Shown: positions 8,386-16,549 of the stretch, one piece after another | How positions within the stretch are numbered: position 1 is the first letter of the stretch | Layout of the letters: each line of letters begins with the position of its first letter | DNA from: Demetria terragena DSM 11295 | GTDB lineage: Bacteria; Actinomycetota; Actinomycetes; Actinomycetales; Dermatophilaceae | DNA length: 64,000 nt | Direction of reading: 5' to 3' | Assembly: GCF_000376825.1 (NCBI RefSeq) | Contig: NZ_AQXW01000004.1 | Span: 2,356,001-2,420,000, forward strand | Position numbers and translations under genes: made by a program | Notes under the pieces: model-generated | What the model saw: the letters and a program-made list of their open reading frames with translations, nothing else | Told to the model about the DNA's origin: nothing | The model's database searches: none

Positions 8386-9909
8386 GTGACCTACCCCACG
8401 AATGCCGCACCAGACCAGGTGCGATTCGCCCACGAAGCTGAAACCACCTCCGTACGTGCGGCGCTCCGCTCGCCGAAGCGACTAAGGATCGAAATCCTCG
8501 GCGGCTTGGTGGTGGCGCTCGCGCTGATCCCCGAGGCGATCTCGTTCTCGATCCTTGCCGGGGTCGACCCCCGAGTGGGGCTGTTTGCCTCGTTCACCAT
8601 GGCGGTCTCGATCGCCTTCCTCGGTGGGCGTCCAGCGATGATCTCGGCCGCAACCGGTGCTGTCGCGCTTGTCGTGGCACCGATCGTCAAGGACCACGGT
8701 CTCGACTACCTGATCGCGACCGTCATCCTCGCCGGCGTGGTGCAGGTTGTTCTCGCGTTGCTCGGTGTGGCCAGATTGATGCGGTTTATCCCGCGCTCGG
8801 TCATGGTCGGCTTTGTTAACTCGTTGGCGATCCTGATCTTCATGGCACAGATCCCGCATCTCATCGATGTTCCCGTAGCGGTCTACGTGCTGGTTGCCAT
8901 CGGCCTGGTGGTGCTGGTGGCGTTGCCGCGGGTCACGACGGCGGTTCCCGCACCGCTGGTGGTGGTGGTGACGCTCGCGGCCTACACGATGGCCACTGGC
9001 CTGGACATCCCCACGGTTGGCGACGAGGGCGAGTTGCCCGAAAGTCTGCCGGCGTTGCTCATCCCGGATGTTCCGTTCACGCTGGACACGCTCAAGATCA
9101 TTGCGCCCTACGCGCTGGGCGTCGCCTTCGTCGGACTTCTTGAGTCGCTGTTGACGGCGAAGCTGGTCGATGACATCACGGACACTCACTCGGATAAAAC
9201 CCGCGAGGCGTGGGGCCAGGGCGGCGCCAACATCATCACGGGCTTCTTCGGTGGCATGGGCGGCTGCGCCATGATCGGCCAGACGATGATCAACGTGAAG
9301 TCGTCCGGGGCGCGTACCCGGATCTCCACGTTCTTGGCCGGAGTCTTCCTGCTCGTCCTCGTGGTCGGTCTCGGTGACCTCGTGGGCCAAATTCCGATGG
9401 CCGCGCTGGTCGCGGTGATGATTATGGTGTCAGTCGGCACCTTCGACTGGCACAGCATCCGCCCGTCAACGCTGAAGCGGATGCCGTGGAGCGAGCTCAT
9501 CGTGATGGGCAGCACCGTCGGGGTGGTGGTCCTGACCAGCAACCTTGCGATCGGCGTCATCGTGGGGGTGCTCGCCGCAATGGTGGTCTTCGCTCGCCGA
9601 GTCGCGCACTTCACCGAGGTCAGCCCGGTCGCTCAGGCCGATGGCGCTAGCCGGACGTATCACGTACGGGGTGAACTGTTCTTCGCGTCCAGCAATGATC
9701 TGGTGAGCCAGTTCGACTACGTCGGTGACCCCGAGTTGGTCATCATCGACCTGACCGATTCTCATATCTGGGATGCTTCAGCGGTCGCTGCGCTTGATGC
9801 GATCACGCAGAAATATGCGAGCAAAGGTAAGCGGGTCGAGGTCGTCGGCATGAACGACTCGAGCACGAGTCGGCATGAACGGCTGTCTGGTCACCTACCC
9901 AGCCTCTGA
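8386..9909 (+). CDS. SulP/SLC26 anion transporter with C-terminal STAS domain
   Basis: Inner-membrane anion transporter of 507 residues. The SulP signature 'IPEAISFSILAGVDPRVGL' follows a polar N-terminus, followed by many transmembrane segments, with 'FFGGMGGCAMIGQTMIN' in the conserved core. The C-terminal 100 residues form a STAS domain ('VIIDLTDSHIWDASAVAALD'). Family members carry sulfate, bicarbonate or dicarboxylates; the substrate cannot be called from sequence, and no sulfate or carbonic anhydrase gene is next to it. The start GTG follows CACGGAG. It is separated by 83 nt from the thioesterase gene and probably has its own promoter. Confidence 0.9.
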   Translation: MTYPTNAAPDQVRFAHEAETTSVRAALRSPKRLRIEILGGLVVALALIPEAISFSILAGVDPRVGLFASFTMAVSIAFLGGRPAMISAATGAVALVVAPIVKDHGLDYLIATVILAGVVQVVLALLGVARLMRFIPRSVMVGFVNSLAILIFMAQIPHLIDVPVAVYVLVAIGLVVLVALPRVTTAVPAPLVVVVTLAAYTMATGLDIPTVGDEGELPESLPALLIPDVPFTLDTLKIIAPYALGVAFVGLLESLLTAKLVDDITDTHSDKTREAWGQGGANIITGFFGGMGGCAMIGQTMINVKSSGARTRISTFLAGVFLLVLVVGLGDLVGQIPMAALVAVMIMVSVGTFDWHSIRPSTLKRMPWSELIVMGSTVGVVVLTSNLAIGVIVGVLAAMVVFARRVAHFTEVSPVAQADGASRTYHVRGELFFASSNDLVSQFDYVGDPELVIIDLTDSHIWDASAVAALDAITQKYASKGKRVEVVGMNDSSTSRHERLSGHLPSL

Positions 9910-9928
9910 CGCGTGCTGAACGATCCGA

Positions 9929-9944
9929 GGTCACACATGTGACC
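9929..9944. promoter_or_regulatory. Palindrome TCACA-N2-TGTGA
   Basis: GGTCACA and TGTGACC flank CA, in the gap between the SulP gene and the convergent DedA gene. The inner core TCACA-NN-TGTGA recurs before the subtilase at 37662. Either a small terminator hairpin or a protein-binding site. Confidence 0.35.
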
Positions 9945-10058
9945 ATGGCGAGGTACTCAAGCGCTGTCGCGATCATCGTCGACAGCCGATGCCGGTCAAG
10001 GCCAGCGGGTGTACTCCCTTGGGCAGCGGGACCTTCCCGAGGAGTATGCAGGCGCGAG

Positions 10059-10736
10059 TCAGCTATAGACGTCAGCCGTGGTGTCCTTCTCCTCCGGCGC
10101 GGGACTGGTGTGCAGCCGGGAGACGAGCCGGTCGATCACAAACCCGAGGGAGAGGGCGACGATCACGCCAACGAACGCAGCCAACAGCGGCCGCCCGCCG
10201 AGGAGTTCGCCGGCGACGGTACCGATGAGTACGGCCCACCCTGACCAGGCCGCGCAGGCGACGGTGTCGAAGGCAAGGAATCGTCGCCAAGACATGCCAG
10301 ACGTTCCGCAGGTCAGCATGACCGCGACTCGTCCGATGGGGACGTAGCGAGAGGTGAGGATGACGACTCCGCCTCGCTTGCGTACCTCGCGGGTGGCCCA
10401 GGCGATGCCGCGGGCGGTGCGCGGAGTGCGTTGCCATCGAAAGCGATCCGTCCCGACGCGCCGCCCGATCGTGAACAGCATCGAATCTCCGAGGATGCCG
10501 CCGATCCAGCCGACGATGCCCAGCCACCAGAGGTTGATGCCGTTGCCCAGCGCGGCGAGGGCAACGATGACCGAGTCGCTGGGGAGCGGGGGGATGAACG
10601 CGTCAAAGATCGCGAGTCCGCCGACTGCGGCATAAACCCAAGGCTGGCCTGCCAGCTCGAGAATCGAGTCGTTGATGGCGTCGAGCACGTACGGGTCCCC
10701 CATGAAAGTTCCGGATTCGTCAGCCACAACGCTCAC
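10059..10736 (-). CDS. DedA-family (VTT domain) membrane protein
   Basis: Integral membrane protein of up to 225 residues. DedA proteins are linked to lipid carrier recycling (undecaprenyl phosphate or phosphatidylethanolamine flipping) and membrane homeostasis. Signature parts are 'DAFIPPLPSDSVIVALAALG', 'GDSMLFTIGRRVG' and the conserved Arg in 'SRYVPIGRVAVML'. The start may be GTG at 10736 or ATG at 10703, which has the better family fit. It follows glsA by 27 nt on the same strand, so the two may share a transcript. A second DedA gene is at 54192. Confidence 0.88.
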   Translation of the reverse strand: MSVVADESGTFMGDPYVLDAINDSILELAGQPWVYAAVGGLAIFDAFIPPLPSDSVIVALAALGNGINLWWLGIVGWIGGILGDSMLFTIGRRVGTDRFRWQRTPRTARGIAWATREVRKRGGVVILTSRYVPIGRVAVMLTCGTSGMSWRRFLAFDTVACAAWSGWAVLIGTVAGELLGGRPLLAAFVGVIVALSLGFVIDRLVSRLHTSPAPEEKDTTADVYS

Positions 10737-10763
10737 GGCCCGTTGAGGGTTCCTCGTGGGTGC

Positions 10764-12047
10764 CTAACCAGCTATGGCGCTCGCCACATCCGGGAACGAG
10801 GTGGGCACATAGCCGCCGCGTGCCTGCTCACCGCGAACGAGTTCTCCGGAGCCTGTCTCGGCGGTACCGAGGACGCCCGATGGGTCCACAAGCCGCACAT
10901 CATGGCCGTCGACGTGGAGGCGTCGAATGCCTTCGAGCACGACGCGTCGAGCGATGTCGTTTGCCGTGTGCACCCGGTCCAGATCGATGATGACAGGCGA
11001 CTCACCCACGGGTTCCTCGGCGAATCCTCGCACCACCCGCTCGGACTCGATGAGTTGCAAGTCGCCCACGATCTCGTGCGTCGGGACGCCTTCGCGCACG
11101 GTGCGCCGCCATACCGAGCGGCCCGACTCGGTCGCATTCATGAGGTGCAAGCCCATGTCACGGTTCATGCGCTCGAAGAGGCGCACCCCGCGCGTGCTGT
11201 TGCCGTGCGGGTCGAGGCGTGGCGAGAACGCGGCCAGGCCGACCTGCCCTGGCAGTACGCCCATGAGCCCGCCAGCAACACCGCTCTTGGCGGGGATGCC
11301 GACTGAAGTCAGCCAATCGCCCGCCGAGTCGTACATGCCGCACGTTGCCATCACGCTCAGCACCTGCCGGTTAACCGCGGGGTCGAGCACCTGATCGCCC
11401 TGGGGAGTCCGACCACCGGCAGCGAGCACCGATGCCATGCGGGCCAGGTCGCGAACCGTGACCGACGCCGAGCACTGCCGGGTGTAGCCGCGCACCACGT
11501 CGGCTGGTTCGCCTTCGAGCGTGCCGACTGTGCGCAGCATGTAGGCCAGGGCCATGTTGCGGTCGGCGGAGGAAAGCTCGGACTCGAAGACGTCCTCGGC
11601 GATGGACAACTCACGCCCCGCTAGGCGGCTGTACAGATCCAGGATGCGTTCCGTGCGCCCCTCGGCACCGTCGCCCTTCACCAGTGCATGGGAGGCGATC
11701 GCGCCGGCGTTGATCATCGGATTGAGGGGCCGGCCGGTTTCTGGGTCGAGTGAGATCTCGTTGAAGGCATCGCCGGAGGGCTCGACGTCGATGTGCTCGA
11801 GAACGGACTCCAGACCCCGGTCGGCGATCGCGAGCGCGTAGGTGAACGGCTTGGAGATGGACTGGATCGTGAACTCATCGTCGGCGTTGCCGGCCACATA
11901 GACCTCGCCGTCGAGCGTGGCGATCGCGATGGCGAGCCGGTCCGGGTCGGCTTGGGCGAGCTCGGGGATGTACGAAGCGACTTCGCCCCCGTCCTCACCA
12001 ACCGATTCAACCAACTGGTGCAGGTAATCGATCATGGGAGTCTGCAT
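10764..12047 (-). CDS. glsA: Glutaminase with C-terminal STAS-like domain
   Basis: Hydrolyses glutamine to glutamate and ammonia. The glutaminase domain (about residues 1-310) is the beta-lactamase-like fold with the Ser-x-x-Lys motif 'SISKPF', 'GRPLNPMINAGAI' and 'KSGVAGGLMGVLPGQ'. A further 100 residues resemble a STAS/anti-anti-sigma domain ('VIIDLDRVHTANDIAR'), an architecture seen in some actinobacteria. The frame is open for 114 more codons upstream, but that stretch shows no family similarity, so ATG 12047 was chosen (427 residues); ATG 12035 is an alternative. Why a STAS domain is attached is not known. Confidence 0.92.
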   Translation of the reverse strand: MQTPMIDYLHQLVESVGEDGGEVASYIPELAQADPDRLAIAIATLDGEVYVAGNADDEFTIQSISKPFTYALAIADRGLESVLEHIDVEPSGDAFNEISLDPETGRPLNPMINAGAIASHALVKGDGAEGRTERILDLYSRLAGRELSIAEDVFESELSSADRNMALAYMLRTVGTLEGEPADVVRGYTRQCSASVTVRDLARMASVLAAGGRTPQGDQVLDPAVNRQVLSVMATCGMYDSAGDWLTSVGIPAKSGVAGGLMGVLPGQVGLAAFSPRLDPHGNSTRGVRLFERMNRDMGLHLMNATESGRSVWRRTVREGVPTHEIVGDLQLIESERVVRGFAEEPVGESPVIIDLDRVHTANDIARRVVLEGIRRLHVDGHDVRLVDPSGVLGTAETGSGELVRGEQARGGYVPTSFPDVASAIAG

Positions 12048-12162
12048 CGGGTCACTGTAGTTTGGCGCGCTCCGTCTCTCATGTGGGGACCGCAACGAAG
12101 AACTGACCTGTGGGTTCTTCCGGTGAGGACCAGGTCTCGCCGGAGCCCTCGTGTGACCCCGG

Positions 12163-13020
12163 TCAGGGATCGAGAGCGCGGCGTCGCTCGAGCAGAACGG
12201 TGTCGCGCCATACTCCGTCGAGTTGGGCGATGCGGCTGCGCACGGCGATCGTCTGAAAACCGGCCGCGTGGTGCAGGGCGATGCTGGCCCGGTTTTCTGG
12301 AAAGGTCGAGGCCTGAAGCGTCCACAGTCCTCGGGCGTCGGCCTCGGTGACCTGGCGGTGCAGCAAGGACTTGCCGACTCCACGCCCACGTGCGGACTCG
12401 GCTACGTAGACCGATGTCTCACCGACCCCGGCGTAGCAGGCGCGGCTCGAAACCGACGCGATAGCAGCCCAGCCGACCACGGTGCCATCGAACTCGGCGA
12501 CCCACCGATGATCGTTCAGCCATTTGTCTTCGAGGTCGGAGACCGCAGGGACTTCGGTCTCGAACGTGGCGTTGCGGGTGGTGATGCCCTCGGCGTAGAT
12601 GTCGCGTACCTTCCTGAGGTCCTTCTTGAGCATCGCTCGCGTGGTCACATCGGCTGGCAGGTCAGTTGGGCAGCAAGGCAATTCCGCCATCGTTCCCATG
12701 ACGACGTCGGCCGCGTGCGGCAGGCCGGTGCAGCAGGATGGGTTCACCGACACCACGCTGGAGGTGCCGACTTTGTCGACCATGACGAAGCCGACCTCGG
12801 CCAGTTTGCGGACGTGGTGGGAGCAGGTGGACTGGCTGATCCCGACCTGAACAGCGAGGTCTCCGACTCGCAGCGCACCAGCCGGACTGGTTGCCACGGT
12901 GTGCAGCAGTCGCACGCGCGTGGCGTCGGCCAGGGTGCCGAACCACTCGGCGTACTTCTCGGCAGACTCCACATCAAGGGCGGTTCTGGTGGGCTCGGTG
13001 GTAGTCACGGGACGTGACAA
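12163..13020 (-). CDS. ArsR repressor fused to ArsN-like GNAT acetyltransferase
   Basis: Two-domain protein of 285 residues. Residues 15-120 are an ArsR/SmtB winged helix ('LADATRVRLLH', 'GISQSTCSHHVRKL') with Cys pairs C96-C97 and C116-C117 able to bind As(III). Residues 125-285 are a GNAT of the phosphinothricin/arsinothricin acetyltransferase (PAT/ArsN1) type ('IYAEGITTRNATFETE', acetyl-CoA loop 'RGRGVGKSLL'). A drug-modifying enzyme thus carries its own arsenical-sensing repressor. It is divergent from the flavoprotein gene, and two palindromes lie immediately upstream. The start may be TTG 13020 or GTG 13008. The acetyl acceptor is inferred from context, not shown. Confidence 0.88.
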   Translation of the reverse strand: MSRPVTTTEPTRTALDVESAEKYAEWFGTLADATRVRLLHTVATSPAGALRVGDLAVQVGISQSTCSHHVRKLAEVGFVMVDKVGTSSVVSVNPSCCTGLPHAADVVMGTMAELPCCPTDLPADVTTRAMLKKDLRKVRDIYAEGITTRNATFETEVPAVSDLEDKWLNDHRWVAEFDGTVVGWAAIASVSSRACYAGVGETSVYVAESARGRGVGKSLLHRQVTEADARGLWTLQASTFPENRASIALHHAAGFQTIAVRSRIAQLDGVWRDTVLLERRRALDP

Positions 13021-13023
13021 TAC

Positions 13024-13062
13024 ATCGACGTCGATCGATTGACTCCATCGACAGTTGTCGAT
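13024..13062. promoter_or_regulatory. Pair of ArsR operator palindromes in divergent promoter
   Basis: A perfect ATCGACGTCGAT (13024-13035) and ATCGACA-GT-TGTCGAT (13047-13062) lie between the ArsR-GNAT gene and the flavoprotein gene. The second is matched, with one base change per arm set, at 14823 before the other ArsR. They probably bind one or both ArsR proteins and control both directions. Confidence 0.75.
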
Positions 13063-13104
13063 ATGTTCCGCTTCATCGAGCCGTCTCGATTAAAGGAGTC
13101 AGTC

Positions 13105-14412
13105 ATGGAGGCCTTGCCTCTGGTAGTGATCGGAGCCGGTCCGTCCGGTCTTGCCGCGGCCGCCAATGCGCAGCAGCGTGGTCTGCCGACAGTTCTGTTG
13201 GAGGCAGGTCACCAAGCGAGCACCTGGGTGCGGGAGTGGGGTCACATCCGACTGTTTTCGCCGTGGTCTGAGCTGGTCGCCGCTGCCGCGGGGAAGGTCC
13301 TCGCCGAGGCCGGTTGGACGGCCCCCGAGTCGTCGTCCTACCCCACGGGTCAGGACTGGGCGGACAAATACCTACAGCCGCTAGCCGACGCGCTTGACGC
13401 CACCGATGAGGTCACCGTGCGGTATGATGCACGCGTCGTCGGTGTCACTCGTCGAGGCCGAGACCTGACCGTCGACTCCGGTCGAGACGCCGAGCCGTTC
13501 ATGGTTCAGGTCCAGACGGCTACGGGCATCGAGCGAGTCACCGCGCGGTTCGTGATTGACGCATCCGGCACCTGGGGCGGGCCGAATCCCCTTGGTGGTG
13601 ACGGCCTTCCGACGATCGGCGAACCTGCTGCCGCGGACCGGATCACCTACCGGGTCCCGAACCTGCGCGATGCGCAGATCCGCGCCCGGTACGCCGGGCG
13701 GCACGTGGTCGTGGCCGGCACCGGCGCCTCGTCACAGAATGCTCTCGTTGAGCTCGCGGACCTCGCCAAGGAGCAGCCTGGCACGCGGGTGAGTTGGTTG
13801 GTGCGACGCTCCTCTGCGAGTGGCGCGTTCGGCGGTGGCGACAACGACCAGCTCGTCGCGCGCGGCGCACTAGGCGCCAGAGCACGCGAGGCGGTCGAGT
13901 CGGGAGCGATCACTGCAGTCACCGGGTTCCGCACGTCAGACGTGACGACCGCGGGCGACAAGACCGTGACCCTGGTCGCGTTCGACGGACGGGAGGTCGC
14001 CGGTGTCGACGAAGTCATCGCGGTGACCGGGTTCCGACCCGACCTGAGCATGTTGTCCGAGGTGCGCCTCGATCTCGACCCAGTCCTGCAGGTGCCGACT
14101 GCACTCGCACCGCTGATTGACCCGAACGTGCATTCCTGCGGCACTGTCTATCCGCACGGTGCCAAGGAACTCGCCCAGCCCGAGGTCGGGTTCTACCTCG
14201 CGGGCATGAAGTCCTACGGGCGAGCATCTTCATTCCTCGCCCTGACCGGGTATGAGCAGGTCCGTAGCGTCGTCGCGGCGATCGACGGCGACAGCGCGGC
14301 GGCCGAGCGGGTCGACTTGAACCTGCCGGATTCCGGGGTGTGTGGCGGTTCCGGCCTGTTCGACGAGGAGGACAAGGCACCCCAGGGCGGTGGCGGCTGT
14401 TGCGGCTCATGA
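13105..14412 (+). CDS. Flavin-dependent oxidoreductase of ars cluster (ArsO-like)
   Basis: FAD/NAD(P)-binding two-dinucleotide oxidoreductase of 435 residues. FAD loop 'VIGAGPSGLAAAA' at the N-terminus, a second Rossmann loop 'VVAGTGASSQNALVELA' in the middle, and the flavoprotein 'AVTGFRPDLS' motif. The last 35 residues are Gly-rich with three cysteines ('GVCGGSG' and 'GGGGCCGS'), which could bind a metalloid or redox partner. Its ATG has TAAAGGAG upstream. Similar flavin monooxygenases sit in many ars operons (ArsO and relatives), but the reaction is unsettled. It is divergent from the ArsR-GNAT gene and converges on arsR. Confidence 0.82.
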   Translation: MEALPLVVIGAGPSGLAAAANAQQRGLPTVLLEAGHQASTWVREWGHIRLFSPWSELVAAAAGKVLAEAGWTAPESSSYPTGQDWADKYLQPLADALDATDEVTVRYDARVVGVTRRGRDLTVDSGRDAEPFMVQVQTATGIERVTARFVIDASGTWGGPNPLGGDGLPTIGEPAAADRITYRVPNLRDAQIRARYAGRHVVVAGTGASSQNALVELADLAKEQPGTRVSWLVRRSSASGAFGGGDNDQLVARGALGARAREAVESGAITAVTGFRTSDVTTAGDKTVTLVAFDGREVAGVDEVIAVTGFRPDLSMLSEVRLDLDPVLQVPTALAPLIDPNVHSCGTVYPHGAKELAQPEVGFYLAGMKSYGRASSFLALTGYEQVRSVVAAIDGDSAAAERVDLNLPDSGVCGGSGLFDEEDKAPQGGGGCCGS

Positions 14413-14436
14413 CCAACGCGACTGCCCTCGTGCTGC

Positions 14437-14814
14437 TCAGCGGATTGGCGGTGGCGGGTCTGTTGAGAGGCCAGGGATGAACGAACCGACCTTCTCCAGT
14501 GCGCCCTTGACGGGTCGGTAATAGACCCAGGTCCCGCGTCGTTCGCTCTCCACCAGCCCAGCCTCGCGCAGCTTTTTCAGGTGGTGCGACACGGTCGGTT
14601 GCGACACCCCGACGTCCGGGAAGTCGCAGACGCAGACTTCGTCGGGTGAGGTCGCCAGGCGCACAAAAAACCGCAAGCGCACCGGGTCGGCCAGCGCCTT
14701 CAGGAGTCGGGCCAGGTCCTCCGCCTCGGCTGCCGCCAGATCGCGGCCTGGAGTCCGTACACAGGTCTCGTCGACCAACTCCAGCACAGCCCGCTCATCT
14801 GTTGTCGCCACCAT
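14437..14814 (-). CDS. arsR: ArsR-type As(III)-responsive repressor
   Basis: 125-residue winged-helix repressor. The As(III) site motif 'EVCVCDF' lies at the start of the recognition region, the classical ArsR arrangement, followed by 'GVSQPTVSHHLKKLREAGLV'. It is divergent from the ACR3 gene with an operator between the two starts, so it probably represses itself and acr3-arsC. It differs from the fused ArsR at 12163, whose cysteines are elsewhere, so the cluster has two kinds of arsenic sensor. The C-terminus is Pro-rich. Confidence 0.93.
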   Translation of the reverse strand: MVATTDERAVLELVDETCVRTPGRDLAAAEAEDLARLLKALADPVRLRFFVRLATSPDEVCVCDFPDVGVSQPTVSHHLKKLREAGLVESERRGTWVYYRPVKGALEKVGSFIPGLSTDPPPPIR

Positions 14815-14822
14815 CCAGCAAT

Positions 14823-14838
14823 ATTGACAACTGTCGAT
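14823..14838. promoter_or_regulatory. ArsR operator ATTGACA-AC-TGTCGAT
   Basis: Imperfect palindrome 8 bases upstream of arsR on its strand and 51 bases before acr3. Apart from one arm base and the 2-base centre it equals the operator at 13047, so one repressor may govern both divergent promoters. Confidence 0.75.
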
Positions 14839-14888
14839 TCAAGGCGCAAGTATTGGGCTGCATCGACGTTCATCAATTCAGGAGGTTC

Positions 14889-15980
14889 ATGGTGGCGGCC
14901 GCGCCCAGCGACACCGAGGCCATCCCGCACAAACTGTCGACGCTGGACCGGTTCTTGCCGGTATGGATCGGCGTGGCGATGCTTGCGGGGGTGCTTCTCG
15001 GACGGCTGGTGCCGGGCCTGGGTGGCGCGCTGAGTGCGGTCGAGGTCGAGGGTGTATCGCTGCCGATCGCCATTGGACTGCTCATCATGATGTACCCGGT
15101 GCTGGCCAAGGTTCGGTATGACCGCCTCGACACCGTCATGGGCGACCGGCGCCTGTTGGTGACCTCACTCGTGCTGAATTGGGTCCTGGGGCCTGCGCTG
15201 ATGTTCGCCCTGGCATGGATCTTCCTGCCCGACCTGCCCGAATATCGCACGGGTCTGATCATCGTCGGCCTGGCCCGGTGTATAGCGATGGTGATCATCT
15301 GGAACGACCTCGCGTGCGGTGACAGGGAGGCCGCCGCGGTGCTGGTGGCGGTCAACTCGGTGTTCCAGGTCCTCATGTTCGCCGTGCTGGGCTGGTTCTA
15401 CCTGTCGGTCCTGCCGGGCTGGCTCGGACTGGAGCAGACCGACCTCAACGTCTCGGCTTGGAAGATTGCCGGATCGGTTCTGGTCTTCCTCGGCGTCCCG
15501 CTGCTCGCCGGCTACCTGTCCCGACGCCTCGGGGAGCGAGCCAAGGGGCGAGATTGGTACGAGTCGGTCTTCCTGCCCCGCATCGGACCGTGGGCGCTCT
15601 ACGGGCTGCTGTTCACCATCGTCATCCTGTTCGCGCTGCAGGGCGAACAGATCACCAGCCAGCCCGGCGACGTCGCCCGGATCGCGCTGCCGCTGTTGGC
15701 CTACTTCGCGCTCATGTGGGGTGGTGGGTATGCCCTCGGCAAGGCGAGCGGTATGTCGTACGAACGCACCACGACGCTGGCGTTCACGGCTGCCGGCAAC
15801 AACTTCGAGCTCGCTATCGCGGTCGCCATCGCCACCTTCGGAGCCACCTCAGGCCAGGCTCTCGCCGGAGTGGTCGGCCCGCTCATCGAGGTCCCCGTCT
15901 TGGTCGGGCTGGTGTATGTCTCGCTCGCCCTGCGCAACCGCTTCCCTCATGAACCGCCCCCCAGGTTGCCAAACCGCTGA
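14889..15980 (+). CDS. acr3: ACR3-family arsenite efflux permease
   Basis: Exports As(III) across the inner membrane. 363 residues, ten hydrophobic segments. The family hallmarks are present: the essential Cys in 'GLARCIAMVIIWNDLACGD', 'VLNWVLGPALMFALAW' in TM4, and 'AFTAAGNNFELAIAVAI' in TM9. The ATG was chosen because AGGAGG sits 5 nt before it; the frame opens upstream but crosses the operator. The arsC gene follows after 27 nt, so both are probably one transcript under the upstream arsR operator. Confidence 0.95.
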   Translation: MVAAAPSDTEAIPHKLSTLDRFLPVWIGVAMLAGVLLGRLVPGLGGALSAVEVEGVSLPIAIGLLIMMYPVLAKVRYDRLDTVMGDRRLLVTSLVLNWVLGPALMFALAWIFLPDLPEYRTGLIIVGLARCIAMVIIWNDLACGDREAAAVLVAVNSVFQVLMFAVLGWFYLSVLPGWLGLEQTDLNVSAWKIAGSVLVFLGVPLLAGYLSRRLGERAKGRDWYESVFLPRIGPWALYGLLFTIVILFALQGEQITSQPGDVARIALPLLAYFALMWGGGYALGKASGMSYERTTTLAFTAAGNNFELAIAVAIATFGATSGQALAGVVGPLIEVPVLVGLVYVSLALRNRFPHEPPPRLPNR

Positions 15981-16007
15981 ACCGCCTGAGCCGCAGGAGA
16001 AACCCGC

Positions 16008-16445
16008 ATGGTTGATAAGCCCTCCGTCTTGTTCGTATGCGTCCACAACGCTGGCCGCTCACAGATGGCTGCCGGTTTCCTGCAGCACTTGTCTGGCGGC
16101 GCCGTCGAGGTCCGCTCCGCCGGATCGGAGCCGGCCGACCAGGTCAATCCGGCCGCCGTCGGGGCCATGGCCGAGGTCGGCATCGACATCACGTCCGAGA
16201 CGCCCAAGATCCTCACCCCCGAAGCGGTGCAGGTCAGCAATGTCGTCATCACCATGGGGTGCGGCGACACCTGCCCGTTCTACTCAGGCAAGCGATACGA
16301 GGACTGGGTCCTGGAAGACCCCGCGGGCAAAGGGGTGGAGTCCGTGCGACCGATCCGCGATGAGATCCGTGGTCGCGTCGTCGCGCTGCTGGAGTCGCTT
16401 GGTGTCTCGGAGTCGGATGTAGGTTCGCGGCGAATGTGCCCGTGA
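16008..16445 (+). CDS. arsC: Arsenate reductase, LMW-PTP/thioredoxin type
   Basis: Reduces arsenate to arsenite for export by ACR3. 145 residues. The phosphatase-like P-loop 'CVHNAGRSQ' carries the first catalytic Cys; 'GCGDTCPF' carries the later pair typical of thioredoxin- or mycothiol-coupled enzymes. The ending 'SRRMCP' has another Cys. AGGAG lies upstream of the ATG. Whether the electron donor is thioredoxin or mycothiol/mycoredoxin is not decidable from sequence. Confidence 0.94.
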   Translation: MVDKPSVLFVCVHNAGRSQMAAGFLQHLSGGAVEVRSAGSEPADQVNPAAVGAMAEVGIDITSETPKILTPEAVQVSNVVITMGCGDTCPFYSGKRYEDWVLEDPAGKGVESVRPIRDEIRGRVVALLESLGVSESDVGSRRMCP

Positions 16446-16466
16446 CGCGTGCCCCTGACCTGCGTT

Positions 16467-16518
16467 TTGACCGTTGGGTGTCGGTGGATCGTTGCCACTA
16501 TCTTGTCGAGATCCTCAG
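16467..16518. repeat. 52-bp segment related to 20957-21008 (copy A)
   Basis: About 39 of 52 positions match copy B without gaps, with the core GCCAC-n-ATCTTGTCGA-n-ATCCTC nearly identical. It begins with TTGAC, then TGTCGGTGG. It lies just after arsC at the block boundary. It may be a relic of a ynfA 5' end or of a transposon end. Confidence 0.5.
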
Positions 16519-16549
16519 GCCGGCCCGGGTTTGGTCGTTGAGGTTTGGG

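Noticed and set aside
12097-12120. GAAGAAC/GTTCTTC hairpin between glsA and the ArsR-GNAT gene as island left end
   Set aside because: No TGT terminus and no repeats like those of the right end; too short to support.
12048-12389. 114-codon upstream extension of glsA
   Set aside because: No similarity to glutaminase and it overlaps the end of the ArsR-GNAT gene on the same strand.
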